From Candidatus Woesearchaeota archaeon (GTDB taxonomy: Archaea; Nanoarchaeota; Nanoarchaeia; Woesearchaeales; JAGVZT01), in assembly GCA_017608295.1 (NCBI GenBank), contig JAFCGF010000034.1, positions 1-19,234 on the forward strand: DNA of 19,234 nucleotides, in the 5' to 3' direction. The notes under the pieces were generated by a model, which was given only the letters and a program-made list of their open reading frames with translations, had not been told where the DNA came from and searched no databases. A program made the translations under genes and the position numbers. Shown here piece by piece: positions 1 through 7,398 of the stretch (position 1 is its first letter; each line of letters starts with the position of its first letter).

Positions 1-1
1 C

Positions 2-1222
2 ACTGCCACACCTGCCGGCATCCTGGATATTGCAGGAGAATACTATTTCCCGGATACTGACGGCAGTAATGGGCAGGTATTAAAAACAAACGGAAGTGGA
101 GTTTTGGGATGGGCCAGTGGAGGCGCACTGGAGATTGACGATCTCACCGACGGCAAAACCAGTGACTACAGCATCTTCCTGGGTAACGGAGCAGGGGAAA
201 ATGATAACGGCACTACCAATCACAACACAGGTGTTGGTTATCATGCGTTGTACCAGTCTGCTACATCAAACTGGAATACAGCCATCGGGTACAATGCATT
301 GTCTTCCAATACCCTGGGTGATTATAACGTTGCATCCGGTTCAGCGGCTCTGGAAGATAATACCAGCGGGCATCATAATACGGCCAACGGTTGTAATGCG
401 TTATACAATAATGAAACAGGCCACTATAATACAGCAAGTGGCACCAATGCGTTGTTGTTTAATACGACAGGAAGTAACAATACAACCGTCGGCGTAAATG
501 CAATCAGTATGAGTTCGACCGGGTCTAATAATACAGCAATAGGGTTTAATGCAGGCAGCGGGCCTTCCCTTGGTAACAAATCTGGAAATGTATACATAGG
601 TTACGAGGCAGGGTATAATGATTATTCCGATAACAAACTTTATATAGAAAATTCGAATTCTCCAACTCCATTGATCTATGGAAAGTTTGATGAAGATCTC
701 GTAACTGTCTATGGAAATCTCGGTGTTGGGGATACTGCATTTGGTCATGGATCCAGAACACTGGCCCTGTTTAACGGAATCGCTCCAAGCACACATGTTA
801 CAGATGGAGTATTGTTATATGCCGAAGATGTTTCAACAAGCGAATTGAAAGTGATGGATGAATCCGGAACTGTTACCACATTGTCACCTCACAATTTCAG
901 TATGATCCATAAAAGCGAACCGATGGCATGGTCGTTCTATTCCGAAAATCATCAAACCGGGCAGAAGATCAATGTGGATATGCTCAGAGTAGTCCGTCTT
1001 GTGGAAGAGGTAACCGGTGAAAAGCTGGCTTATGTTAAAAATATCGATGATGATTCTGATAAAAGTGAAACTACTCAGAACACCGGTGGAATTATTCAGC
1101 AGCAGCAGAAAGAGATTGATGATTTGCAGAAACTGGCAGAAAACCAGCAGAAATTTATTGAAGATCAGCAGAGATCTATCGAAGAGCTGAAGACACGTCT
1201 TGAAAAGCTGGAAAAAAGATAG
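2..1222 (+). CDS. Giant YadA-head-like repeat protein, C-terminal part (5' end outside window)
   Basis: The frame is open from the first bases and runs 406 residues to a TAG stop; an internal ATG at 104 is not the real start, because the upstream codons (PAGILDIAGEYYFPDTDGS) match the linker found inside the next gene. Order: linker, entry block EIDDLTDGKTSDYSIFLG, six 17-residue head units (224-529), exit block with NKSGNVYIGYEAGY and KLYIENS, a GVGDTAFGHGSRTLALFNG segment, then a helical domain starting SPHNFSMIHKSEPMAWSFY (from 884) and a Gln/Glu/Lys-rich coiled coil to the end. The C-terminal 340 bp closely match the end of the next gene, so the two are paralogues. The repeats resemble the left-handed beta-roll of trimeric autotransporter heads, so a trimeric surface fibre is inferred. 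No membrane anchor is visible. Function and binding partner are unknown. Confidence 0.85.
   Translation, partial: TATPAGILDIAGEYYFPDTDGSNGQVLKTNGSGVLGWASGGALEIDDLTDGKTSDYSIFLGNGAGENDNGTTNHNTGVGYHALYQSATSNWNTAIGYNALSSNTLGDYNVASGSAALEDNTSGHHNTANGCNALYNNETGHYNTASGTNALLFNTTGSNNTTVGVNAISMSSTGSNNTAIGFNAGSGPSLGNKSGNVYIGYEAGYNDYSDNKLYIENSNSPTPLIYGKFDEDLVTVYGNLGVGDTAFGHGSRTLALFNGIAPSTHVTDGVLLYAEDVSTSELKVMDESGTVTTLSPHNFSMIHKSEPMAWSFYSENHQTGQKINVDMLRVVRLVEEVTGEKLAYVKNIDDDSDKSETTQNTGGIIQQQQKEIDDLQKLAENQQKFIEDQQRSIEELKTRLEKLEKR
224..529 (+). repeat. Head-repeat array 1 (6 x 51 bp)
   Basis: Six exact 51-bp (17-residue) units from NTGVGYHAL to the last unit before NTAIGFNAG. Units one and six depart from the SNTTG turn (QSATSNW, MSSTGSN), so the array ends are less regular than the middle. 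Confidence 0.85.
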
Positions 1223-1302
1223 CCGGGTTTAAGATCACTGTCTGATATATATACCTAAACAGCTGAAAGCGACCGCGAAAGGCTGACGCATCTGTATTTT
1301 AC

Positions 1303-1343
1303 TTTCCCACCCCCTTTTCATTACCGTGATAATGATTGGGAAA
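1303..1343. other. Imperfect inverted repeat in fibre gene 1/2 spacer
   Basis: TTTCCCA (1303-1309) can pair with TGGGAAA (1337-1343), with an inner CATTA/TAATG pair (1319-1323 / 1330-1334). The T-rich side lies upstream on the plus strand and an A-run follows, so it is a poor intrinsic terminator for the preceding gene. It may be a weak terminator, or chance. The rest of the 279-bp spacer shows only the promoter candidate. Confidence 0.25.
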
Positions 1344-1369
1344 AAAGATCTCTTTATATAGGTAAATAC

Positions 1370-1401
1370 TTGACTTTGATACTTAAATTGTTATATATTT
1401 A
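1370..1401 (+). promoter_or_regulatory. Probable Bacteroidota-type promoter for fibre gene 2
   Basis: TTG at 1370-1372 lies 21 bp before TATATTTA (1394-1401), a 7 of 8 match to the -7 element TAnnTTTG. Transcription would start near 1406, giving a leader of about 95 nt before the ATG at 1502. This suggests the second fibre gene can be expressed independently of the first. Confidence 0.4.
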
Positions 1402-1501
1402 ACGGTTCGTTTCCGGTTTCCCGCTAAACCACTCCTTCCGGCTTCTACACCTGCTTATTGTTTAACCTTACTTTGTCTTTAACCTTAAAAAATGCAATAA
1501 G

Positions 1502-4500
1502 ATGAAAAAGTTTCCACTCCTTATGATCGCAATGCTGATATCTGTCGGCACACTTTTTGCCCAGGTTGGCATCAACACAGACGGCACCGCTCCTGACGGA
1601 TCGGCCATGCTGGATGTTAAATCCACCACTATGGGGTTACTGGTACCCCGGTTAACCCAGACTCAGCGGGATGCTATTGCAACCCCGGCTACCGGGCTCA
1701 TCATCTTCCAGACCGACAATACGGTTGGTTTTTATTATTACGATGGTAGTAACTGGCTGGTTGTAAGCGCAGAAGCGCTGAATATCAATGACTTGATCGA
1801 TGGAAAAACCGACGCTGCAAGTGTATTTCTTGGTTCTGGTGCAGGAGCTAATGATAATGGAAACAATAATGGAAATGTTGCCGTTGGGATTGATGCACTT
1901 AACACAAATACTTCAGGATGGTCAACCACAGCAATTGGATCCCATGCATTATTTTCCAATACGACAGGCGTGGATAACACAGCAATTGGAAACCGTGCAT
2001 TATTTTCCAATACGACAGGAAATTATAACACAGCAAATGGATTCATGGCTTTATTTATCAATACAACTGGCGAGTGTAACACAGCATATGGAATATACGC
2101 AAATCGTTTTAACCAGGAAGGCTCAAATAATACGATTATAGGATATAAAGCTGGATCGGGAACGTTAGTACACAATAAATCCGGAAATATATTCCTTGGA
2201 TACAAGGCAGGATACAATGAGACCGGGGATGATAAGCTCTACATTGAAAACTCGGATGCTTCAGATCCCCTGATCTGGGGCGACTTTGCAAATGATTCGG
2301 TCAGGATAAACGGGGACTTGGTTGTGACAGGCGCATGGGGGGATATTGAGATCAATGATCTGTCTGATGGAATATCAGATGGTTCAAGCGTATACCTTGG
2401 TTCCGGCACAGGAGTAAATGATGATGGATCAGATAATCAAAATGTCGCACTTGGTATTGATGCACTTAATGCAAATACTTCAGGATCATTTAATATAGCA
2501 ACCGGAAACAGGGCTTTATTTACCAATACGACAGGATATCATAACACAGCAAATGGATGCGATGCTTTATATTCCAACACCACTGGATATCGAAACACAG
2601 CAAACGGATTCCAAGCTTTATATTCCAATACTTCAGGGTTTAGAAACACAGCAAATGGATTCCGGGCTTTATATTCCAATACTTCAGGAACTCAAAACAC
2701 AGCGATCGGATTCCATGCTTTAAATACTAATTCGACAGGATATGATAATACAGCTCTGGGTTTTTTCGCTCTAAATTTAAACACTGATGGATATGGTAAT
2801 ACTGCCGTTGGAAGTTACGCACTTAACGAAAACACGTCAGGAGATCGAAACACTTCAACCGGATACGAATCTCTATACGAAAATACGACGGGAAATTATA
2901 ATACGGGAAACGGATATGGAGCTTTGCATGAAAATACAACAGGTTCGAATAATACAGCAATTGGATACCTGGCTTTATATAGAAATACTACCGGAATTGA
3001 TAACGTATCTATTGGGTATAGGGCAAATTACTTTAACCAGGAAGGATCATACAATACAATAATTGGATTTCAGGCTGGATATGGAAATTCAGTACATAAT
3101 AAATCTGGAAATGTGTTTCTTGGTTATCAGGCAGGTTACAGTGAGCATGGGGACAACAAACTATACATCGAAAACTCAAATTCTTCATCTCCTCTAATTT
3201 ATGGTGACTTTAGTGTTGATTCTGCAGCTGTTAACGGAAAGCTTACAGTAACAAATACTGTATATGCGGCTGCCTTTTCCAGTACTTCGCCATTAAAATT
3301 GCAGACTGATGGCACCACACGTATTTATGTGGATGATGCAACCGGAAATGTCGGTATTGGTACAACATCTCCGGCAGGAATACTGGATATCGCAGGAGCA
3401 TACTATTTTCCTAATACTGACGGTAGCAGTGGGCAGGTTTTGCAAACTAACGGTAGCAACACCTTAAGCTGGGCTGACGATGGAGGTGCAACTGAAATAG
3501 ACGATCTTACAGATGGAAAAACAGGAGGACTTAGTGTTTTTCTTGGCTCAGGTGCAGGAGCTAATGATGATGGAACAGATAATAAAAATGTTGCAGTTGG
3601 TGACAGTGCACTTAAGGCAAATACATCAGGATATAATAATACTGCAACTGGATACATGACTTTATATTCCAATACAACAGGAGATGAAAACACAGCTAAT
3701 GGATACATAGCATTATATAACAATACGACAGGAGGTAATAACGTGGCAAATGGAAATGTGGCTTTATTTAACAATACTACAGGATTTGGAAACACGGCAA
3801 ATGGAAATACGGCTTTATATTCAAATACGACAGGAATCTGGAACACAGCAAATGGAATTCAGGCTTCACTATTTAATACGACAGGAAATTATAACATTGC
3901 AATTGGAGGCGTCGCAAATGCATATAACCAGGAAGGCTCAAATAATACTATCATAGGGGTTGGAGCAGGAGCTGGATCTTCCCTTCACAATAAATCAGGA
4001 AATGTATTTCTTGGATATAAAGCAGGGAAATATGAAATTGGTGATAATAAACTCTATATTGAAAATTCAGACGCTGCCACTCCTTTAATTTATGGTGAGT
4101 TTGACAACGATTTATTAAGAGTAAACGGAACTTTGGATATCAACAATGCTTTTCAGTTCCCTACTGCTGATGGCACAACAGGACAGATATTACAAACTGA
4201 TGGTAGCGGAACACTTAGCTGGACAGGTAATCCAGGAGCAACTGCCTTGCAATGGGCTGATACATCTAATCAGTTGGCAACGGATTATGATGTATCATTA
4301 AAGCAAGATATTACAGATACATCAACAGTAGATGCAACAAGGTATTGGGTTGGGCTGCAGGGTTATTTAACAACTGCCCTTCAATGGGCTGACACCTCTA
4401 ATCAGTTAGCAACGGACTACGATGTATCCCAGAAGCAAAACATCAGCGATACCTCGAGTGTGGATGCTACACGTTATTGGGTGGGCCAGCAGGGTTATTT

Positions 4501-6925
4501 AACTTCTGCCCTGCAGTGGGCTGACACCTCTAATCAGTTAGCAACGGACTACGATGTATCCCAGAAGCAAAACATCAGCGATACTTCGAATGTAGATGCT
4601 ACACGATATTGGGTAGGGCAACAGGGATTCTCAACAGTCGAAGAAATTAATGACCTTTCAGATGGCAAAACAGGAGGTTATAGTGTCTTTCTGGGCTCTG
4701 GTGCCGGCGTAAACGACAATGGATCGGATCACTATAATACAGCAACCGGCTACCGGGCATTGACATCGAACACCACGGGATACAGACACACTGCTGTTGG
4801 TTATCAGGCGTTGTATTCAAATACAACATCATATGATAATACTGCGGTTGGTTACCAGGCATTATATTCAAATGTTACAGGAGTTCGCAACACAGCCGCA
4901 GGCAGTGGTGCATTATATTCCAATACCACCGGATCAACAAATACAGCAAATGGGAATCTGGCTTTAAATCTAAACACAACAGGAGATAACAATACCGCCA
5001 CTGGATACCGGGCTTTACGTTCAAATACAGAAGGATTCCGCAATACGGCAAATGGTGGATGGGCATTATCTTCGAATACAACCGGATACTTCAATACAGC
5101 TAGCGGCTATGAAGCTATGAAGTCAAATACAATCGGATCAAGTAATACAGCAAATGGCTATCAGGCATTATTTTCAAATGAAACTGGAGGAGGAAATGTA
5201 GCAGCTGGGCATGGCGCCTTGCAGGATAATACTGGCGGGGATAACAACACCGCCAATGGTCTTTTAGCCTTGGGTTCAAACACAACTGGAAATGAAAATA
5301 CATCTGCAGGACATTGGTCTTCTTATAGTAACACAACAGGTAATTATAATGTAGGTGTCGGCAAAGGTTCAAATTATTATAACCAGGAAGGGTCATACAA
5401 TACCATTATTGGGTATGAAGCCGGGTGTGGGACATCACCTCATAATAAATCCGGCAATGTATTCCTAGGTTATCGGGCAGGGTATAATGAAACCGGGAAC
5501 AACAAACTCTACATCGAAAATTCAAACTCCTCATCCCCTCTCATCTGGGGTGACTTTGCCAATGATACAGTCAGGATCAACGGAACCCTGGACATTATGG
5601 GAGCATACAGTTTCCCCGGTTCTGATGGTACTAACGGGCAGATCATGCAAACCGACGGGAGCGGCAACTTAAGCTGGACAAGCAATGCAGGAGCAACTGC
5701 CCTTCAATGGGCTGACACCTCCAATCAGTTGGCAACGGATTATGATGTTTCCCAGAAGCAAAATATCAGCGATACATCGAGTGTTGATGCAACAAGGTAC
5801 TGGGTGGGACAACAGGGTTACCTGCAATGGCCAGACACATCCAATCAACTGGCAACGGATTATGATGTTTCCCAGAAGCAAAATATCAGCGATACTTCAA
5901 GTGTAGATGCTACGCGATACTGGGTGGGGCAGCAGGGATATTTGAACACCGTTGCAATTGACAGCCTTACTGATGGCAAAACAGGAGGCAAAAGTGTTTT
6001 TCTTGGCTCAGGTGCAGGAGCAAATGATGATGGAATAAATAATAGAAATGTTGCAATCGGATATGAGGCACTTAACCAGAACATTGAAGGATGGTATAAT
6101 ATAGCTACTGGTTACCAGGCGTTAAAATTAAATACAGGGAATAAAAACATTGCATATGGATTCCAGGCTTCATATAGAAATACAACAGGATCTGGTAATA
6201 TTGCGATTGGATTTTCTGCAAATCTCAATAATGAGGAAGGTTCAAATAATACTGCAATAGGATATGAAGCCGGTATGGGGACATCTGCACACAATAAATC
6301 CGGAAATGTATTCCTGGGATACAAGGCAGGATACAGCGAGCATGGAAGCGACAAACTGTATATTGAAAACTCAAATTCTTCATCTCCTTTGATCTATGGT
6401 AAGTTTGCTGAAGACCTTGTTACTGTTTATGGTAACCTCGGTATAGGAGACACTGCATTCGGTTATGGATCCAGAACCCTGGCCCTGTTTAACGGAACCG
6501 CTCCTACTGCTTCTGTTACAGATGGTGTATTATTATATTCTGAAGATGATGTAGCATCAAGCGAGTTAAAAGTGAGGAATGAAGCCGGAGATGTGACAAC
6601 GCTTTCACCCCATAATTTCAGCTTGATCGATAAAAGCGAACCGATGGCATGGTCGTTCTATTCCGAAAACCATCAAACCGGACAGAAGATCAACGTGGAT
6701 ATGCTCAGGGTCGTCCGCCTTGTGGAAGAGGTAACCGGTGAAAAGCTGGCTTATGTTAAAAATATCGATGACGATTCTGACAACATCAATATTGAAGAAA
6801 ACACCAACGGAATGATTCAGCAACAGCAGGAGCAACTTGACCGGCAGCAGCAGATGATCGAAGATCTGCAGCTTCAGAATCAGGCGCTTTTAGAGCGGCT
6901 GGAACGATTGGAGAAAGGCGAATAG
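1502..6925 (+). CDS. Giant YadA-head-like repeat fibre protein with C-terminal coiled coil (1807 aa)
   Basis: The ATG is followed by a clear Sec signal peptide (MKKFPLLMIAMLISVGTLFA, cleavage before QVGIN). Residues 21 to about 95 are the N-terminal module common in secreted Bacteroidota repeat proteins (DGSAMLDVKSTTMG, VPRLTQTQRDAI, GFYYYDGSNW). Five cassettes follow, with head arrays at residues 125-209, 314-517, 696-814, 1079-1299 and 1516-1582, each capped by the NTIIG...HNKSGN[IV]FLGYKAGY...KLYIENS block. Linkers carry one GNVGIGTTSPAGILDI motif (between arrays 2 and 3) and five copies of a QWADTSNQLATDYDVS repeat. From residue 1702 (SPHNFSLIDKSEPMAWSFY) a helical domain leads to a Gln-rich coiled coil (about 1771-1807), probably for trimerisation or as an intramolecular chaperone. 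A secreted fibrous adhesin or appendage is inferred; no YadA barrel, sorting domain or catalytic motif is present. Confidence 0.9.
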   Translation: MKKFPLLMIAMLISVGTLFAQVGINTDGTAPDGSAMLDVKSTTMGLLVPRLTQTQRDAIATPATGLIIFQTDNTVGFYYYDGSNWLVVSAEALNINDLIDGKTDAASVFLGSGAGANDNGNNNGNVAVGIDALNTNTSGWSTTAIGSHALFSNTTGVDNTAIGNRALFSNTTGNYNTANGFMALFINTTGECNTAYGIYANRFNQEGSNNTIIGYKAGSGTLVHNKSGNIFLGYKAGYNETGDDKLYIENSDASDPLIWGDFANDSVRINGDLVVTGAWGDIEINDLSDGISDGSSVYLGSGTGVNDDGSDNQNVALGIDALNANTSGSFNIATGNRALFTNTTGYHNTANGCDALYSNTTGYRNTANGFQALYSNTSGFRNTANGFRALYSNTSGTQNTAIGFHALNTNSTGYDNTALGFFALNLNTDGYGNTAVGSYALNENTSGDRNTSTGYESLYENTTGNYNTGNGYGALHENTTGSNNTAIGYLALYRNTTGIDNVSIGYRANYFNQEGSYNTIIGFQAGYGNSVHNKSGNVFLGYQAGYSEHGDNKLYIENSNSSSPLIYGDFSVDSAAVNGKLTVTNTVYAAAFSSTSPLKLQTDGTTRIYVDDATGNVGIGTTSPAGILDIAGAYYFPNTDGSSGQVLQTNGSNTLSWADDGGATEIDDLTDGKTGGLSVFLGSGAGANDDGTDNKNVAVGDSALKANTSGYNNTATGYMTLYSNTTGDENTANGYIALYNNTTGGNNVANGNVALFNNTTGFGNTANGNTALYSNTTGIWNTANGIQASLFNTTGNYNIAIGGVANAYNQEGSNNTIIGVGAGAGSSLHNKSGNVFLGYKAGKYEIGDNKLYIENSDAATPLIYGEFDNDLLRVNGTLDINNAFQFPTADGTTGQILQTDGSGTLSWTGNPGATALQWADTSNQLATDYDVSLKQDITDTSTVDATRYWVGLQGYLTTALQWADTSNQLATDYDVSQKQNISDTSSVDATRYWVGQQGYLTSALQWADTSNQLATDYDVSQKQNISDTSNVDATRYWVGQQGFSTVEEINDLSDGKTGGYSVFLGSGAGVNDNGSDHYNTATGYRALTSNTTGYRHTAVGYQALYSNTTSYDNTAVGYQALYSNVTGVRNTAAGSGALYSNTTGSTNTANGNLALNLNTTGDNNTATGYRALRSNTEGFRNTANGGWALSSNTTGYFNTASGYEAMKSNTIGSSNTANGYQALFSNETGGGNVAAGHGALQDNTGGDNNTANGLLALGSNTTGNENTSAGHWSSYSNTTGNYNVGVGKGSNYYNQEGSYNTIIGYEAGCGTSPHNKSGNVFLGYRAGYNETGNNKLYIENSNSSSPLIWGDFANDTVRINGTLDIMGAYSFPGSDGTNGQIMQTDGSGNLSWTSNAGATALQWADTSNQLATDYDVSQKQNISDTSSVDATRYWVGQQGYLQWPDTSNQLATDYDVSQKQNISDTSSVDATRYWVGQQGYLNTVAIDSLTDGKTGGKSVFLGSGAGANDDGINNRNVAIGYEALNQNIEGWYNIATGYQALKLNTGNKNIAYGFQASYRNTTGSGNIAIGFSANLNNEEGSNNTAIGYEAGMGTSAHNKSGNVFLGYKAGYSEHGSDKLYIENSNSSSPLIYGKFAEDLVTVYGNLGIGDTAFGYGSRTLALFNGTAPTASVTDGVLLYSEDDVASSELKVRNEAGDVTTLSPHNFSLIDKSEPMAWSFYSENHQTGQKINVDMLRVVRLVEEVTGEKLAYVKNIDDDSDNINIEENTNGMIQQQQEQLDRQQQMIEDLQLQNQALLERLERLEKGE
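1874..2128 (+). repeat. Head-repeat array 2 (5 x 51 bp)
   Basis: Five 17-residue units from NVAVGIDAL to NTAYGIYANRFNQEGSN. Units 2 and 3 share long identical DNA (GCATTATTTTCCAATACGAC in both), pointing to recent internal duplication or homogenisation. Confidence 0.85.
2441..3052 (+). repeat. Head-repeat array 3 (12 x 51 bp)
   Basis: Twelve units from NVALGIDAL to NVSIGYRANYFNQEGSY without a single register slip over 612 bp. Units 3 to 5 (NTANG...ALYSNT[TS]G) are nearly identical as DNA. Confidence 0.85.
3587..3943 (+). repeat. Head-repeat array 4 (7 x 51 bp)
   Basis: Seven units from NVAVGDSAL to NIAIGGVANAYNQEGSN. Five of the seven (units 2 to 6) carry NTTG at the turn. Confidence 0.85.
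4244..4636 (+). repeat. Three tandem 132-bp linker repeats (QWADTSNQ type)
   Basis: Units begin at 4244, 4376 and 4508, exactly 132 bp (44 residues) apart. The consensus starts ALQWADTSNQLATDYDVS and continues KQNISDTSSVDATRYWVGQQ and GYLTT. Units 2 and 3 share 68 identical consecutive bases (4385-4452 and 4517-4584). The repeat sits between a cassette linker and the next entry block, so it acts as a spacer of variable length. Confidence 0.85.
4736..5398 (+). repeat. Head-repeat array 5 (13 x 51 bp)
   Basis: Thirteen units, the longest array in the window, from NTATGYRAL to NVGVGKGSNYYNQEGSY, all 17 residues. It contains one HTAVG unit and one SNTTS turn, so the positions are conserved but not invariant. 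Confidence 0.85.
5699..5946 (+). repeat. Two further QWADTSNQ linker repeats, the first shortened
   Basis: Copies begin at 5699 and 5822. The first is 123 bp, nine bases shorter than the 132-bp standard, because GYLTTALQW is compressed to GYLQW at the junction. The pair shares more than 45 identical bases around GGCAACGGATTATGATGT. Confidence 0.8.
6047..6247 (+). repeat. Head-repeat array 6 (4 units, one 48 bp)
   Basis: Four units from NVAIGYEAL to NIAIGFSANLNNEEGSN. The second unit (NIATGYQALKLNTGNK) has 16 residues, a one-residue deletion in the turn after NT. Confidence 0.85.
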
Positions 6926-6933
6926 CTATAAGG

Positions 6934-6975
6934 TTCAAGTGTCAAGGGTCAAGGATCCAGCATCCAGCATCTACC
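6934..6975. repeat. Heptamer tandem tract A
   Basis: Six in-phase 7-bp units directly after the second fibre gene: TTCAAGT, GTCAAGG, GTCAAGG, ATCCAGC, ATCCAGC, ATCTACC. The switch from the GTCAAG type to the ATCCAGC type without loss of phase recurs inside the glycosyltransferase gene at 15940-16009. Confidence 0.8.
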
Positions 6976-7027
6976 CCTCCCTAAATCTCCCGAGTTCACG
7001 GGACAAGTTCTCCCCAACAAGGGAGGG
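6975..7027. repeat. CT-rich palindromic element
   Basis: CCCTCCCT (6975-6982) pairs with AGGGAGGG (7020-7027), and an inner TCCCG (6988-6992) pairs with CGGGA (6999-7003). The element abuts heptamer tract A. It resembles interspersed palindromic repeats seen in other Bacteroidota genomes; it could also terminate the upstream transcript, though no T-run follows. Confidence 0.65.
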
Positions 7028-7092
7028 ACAAAAGGAAGTACGATTTTAGATTGTAGAATTCTGAACTGGAAGGAGGAATTTTCATTTCATTA

Positions 7093-7106
7093 GTCGAAAA
7101 TCGAAA
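7093..7106. repeat. Two-unit ATCGAAA heptamer
   Basis: GTCGAAA followed by ATCGAAA. The same unit occurs four times in tandem inside the glycosyltransferase gene (15762-15789), so this is probably a short member of that family. Confidence 0.45.
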
Positions 7107-7147
7107 AAGGAGGGATGGGATAGATAACATCCAATATCCAGTTATCA

Positions 7148-7200
7148 TTGTCATTGCTGAAACCCCGAATGAAATGAGGGGACAGCGAAGCAACAGCATC
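7148..7200. repeat. GTCATTGC...GAAGCAA-type imperfect palindrome
   Basis: The stretch reads TTGTCATTGCTG, then CCCC (7163-7166) and GGGG (7178-7181) around GAATGAAATGA, then CAGCGAAGCAACAGC. The ends CTG/CAG and the C and G runs can pair with small bulges. From memory it resembles a widespread intergenic palindromic repeat with GTCATTGC and GAAGCAAT ends. Confidence 0.45.
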
Positions 7201-7207
7201 TTTTTTC

Positions 7208-7238
7208 TTTGATTCCCCTCCCTGTTGCCATATATTTG
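7208..7238 (+). promoter_or_regulatory. Promoter for fibre gene 3 (consensus match)
   Basis: TTTG (7208-7211), a 19-bp spacer and TATATTTG (7231-7238) match the Bacteroidota consensus TTTG / TAnnTTTG exactly. The start site would be near 7243, giving a leader of about 155 nt that carries heptamer tract B up to 28 bases before the ATG at 7399. Confidence 0.65.
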
Positions 7239-7276
7239 CTTCTGCTTGTAAACTATGCTGATTTTGCTGTGATTTT

Positions 7277-7370
7277 CGCGAAACGTGAATCGTGAATCGT
7301 GAAACGTGACTGAGGACTGAAGACTGCGGACTGAAGACTGACCATATGACCATATGACCGTATGACGTGC
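7277..7370. repeat. Heptamer tandem tract B, changing to octamers
   Basis: Units run CGCGAAA, CGTGAAT, CGTGAAT, CGTGAAA, CGTGACT, GAGGACT, GAAGACT, GCGGACT, GAAGACT, GACCATA and then 8-bp units TGACCATA, TGACCGTA, TGACGTGC. The unit sequence drifts along the tract while the 7-bp period holds, then becomes 8. It lies between the likely promoter and the start codon of the third fibre gene. Confidence 0.8.
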
Positions 7371-7398
7371 TAAATCATAAATCAAAACCCTTATAGAA

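Noticed and set aside
96..497. Plus-strand frame of 133 codons inside fibre gene 1
   Set aside because: It is an alternative frame of the head repeats, rich in Ile/Thr/Gln with no recognisable domain.
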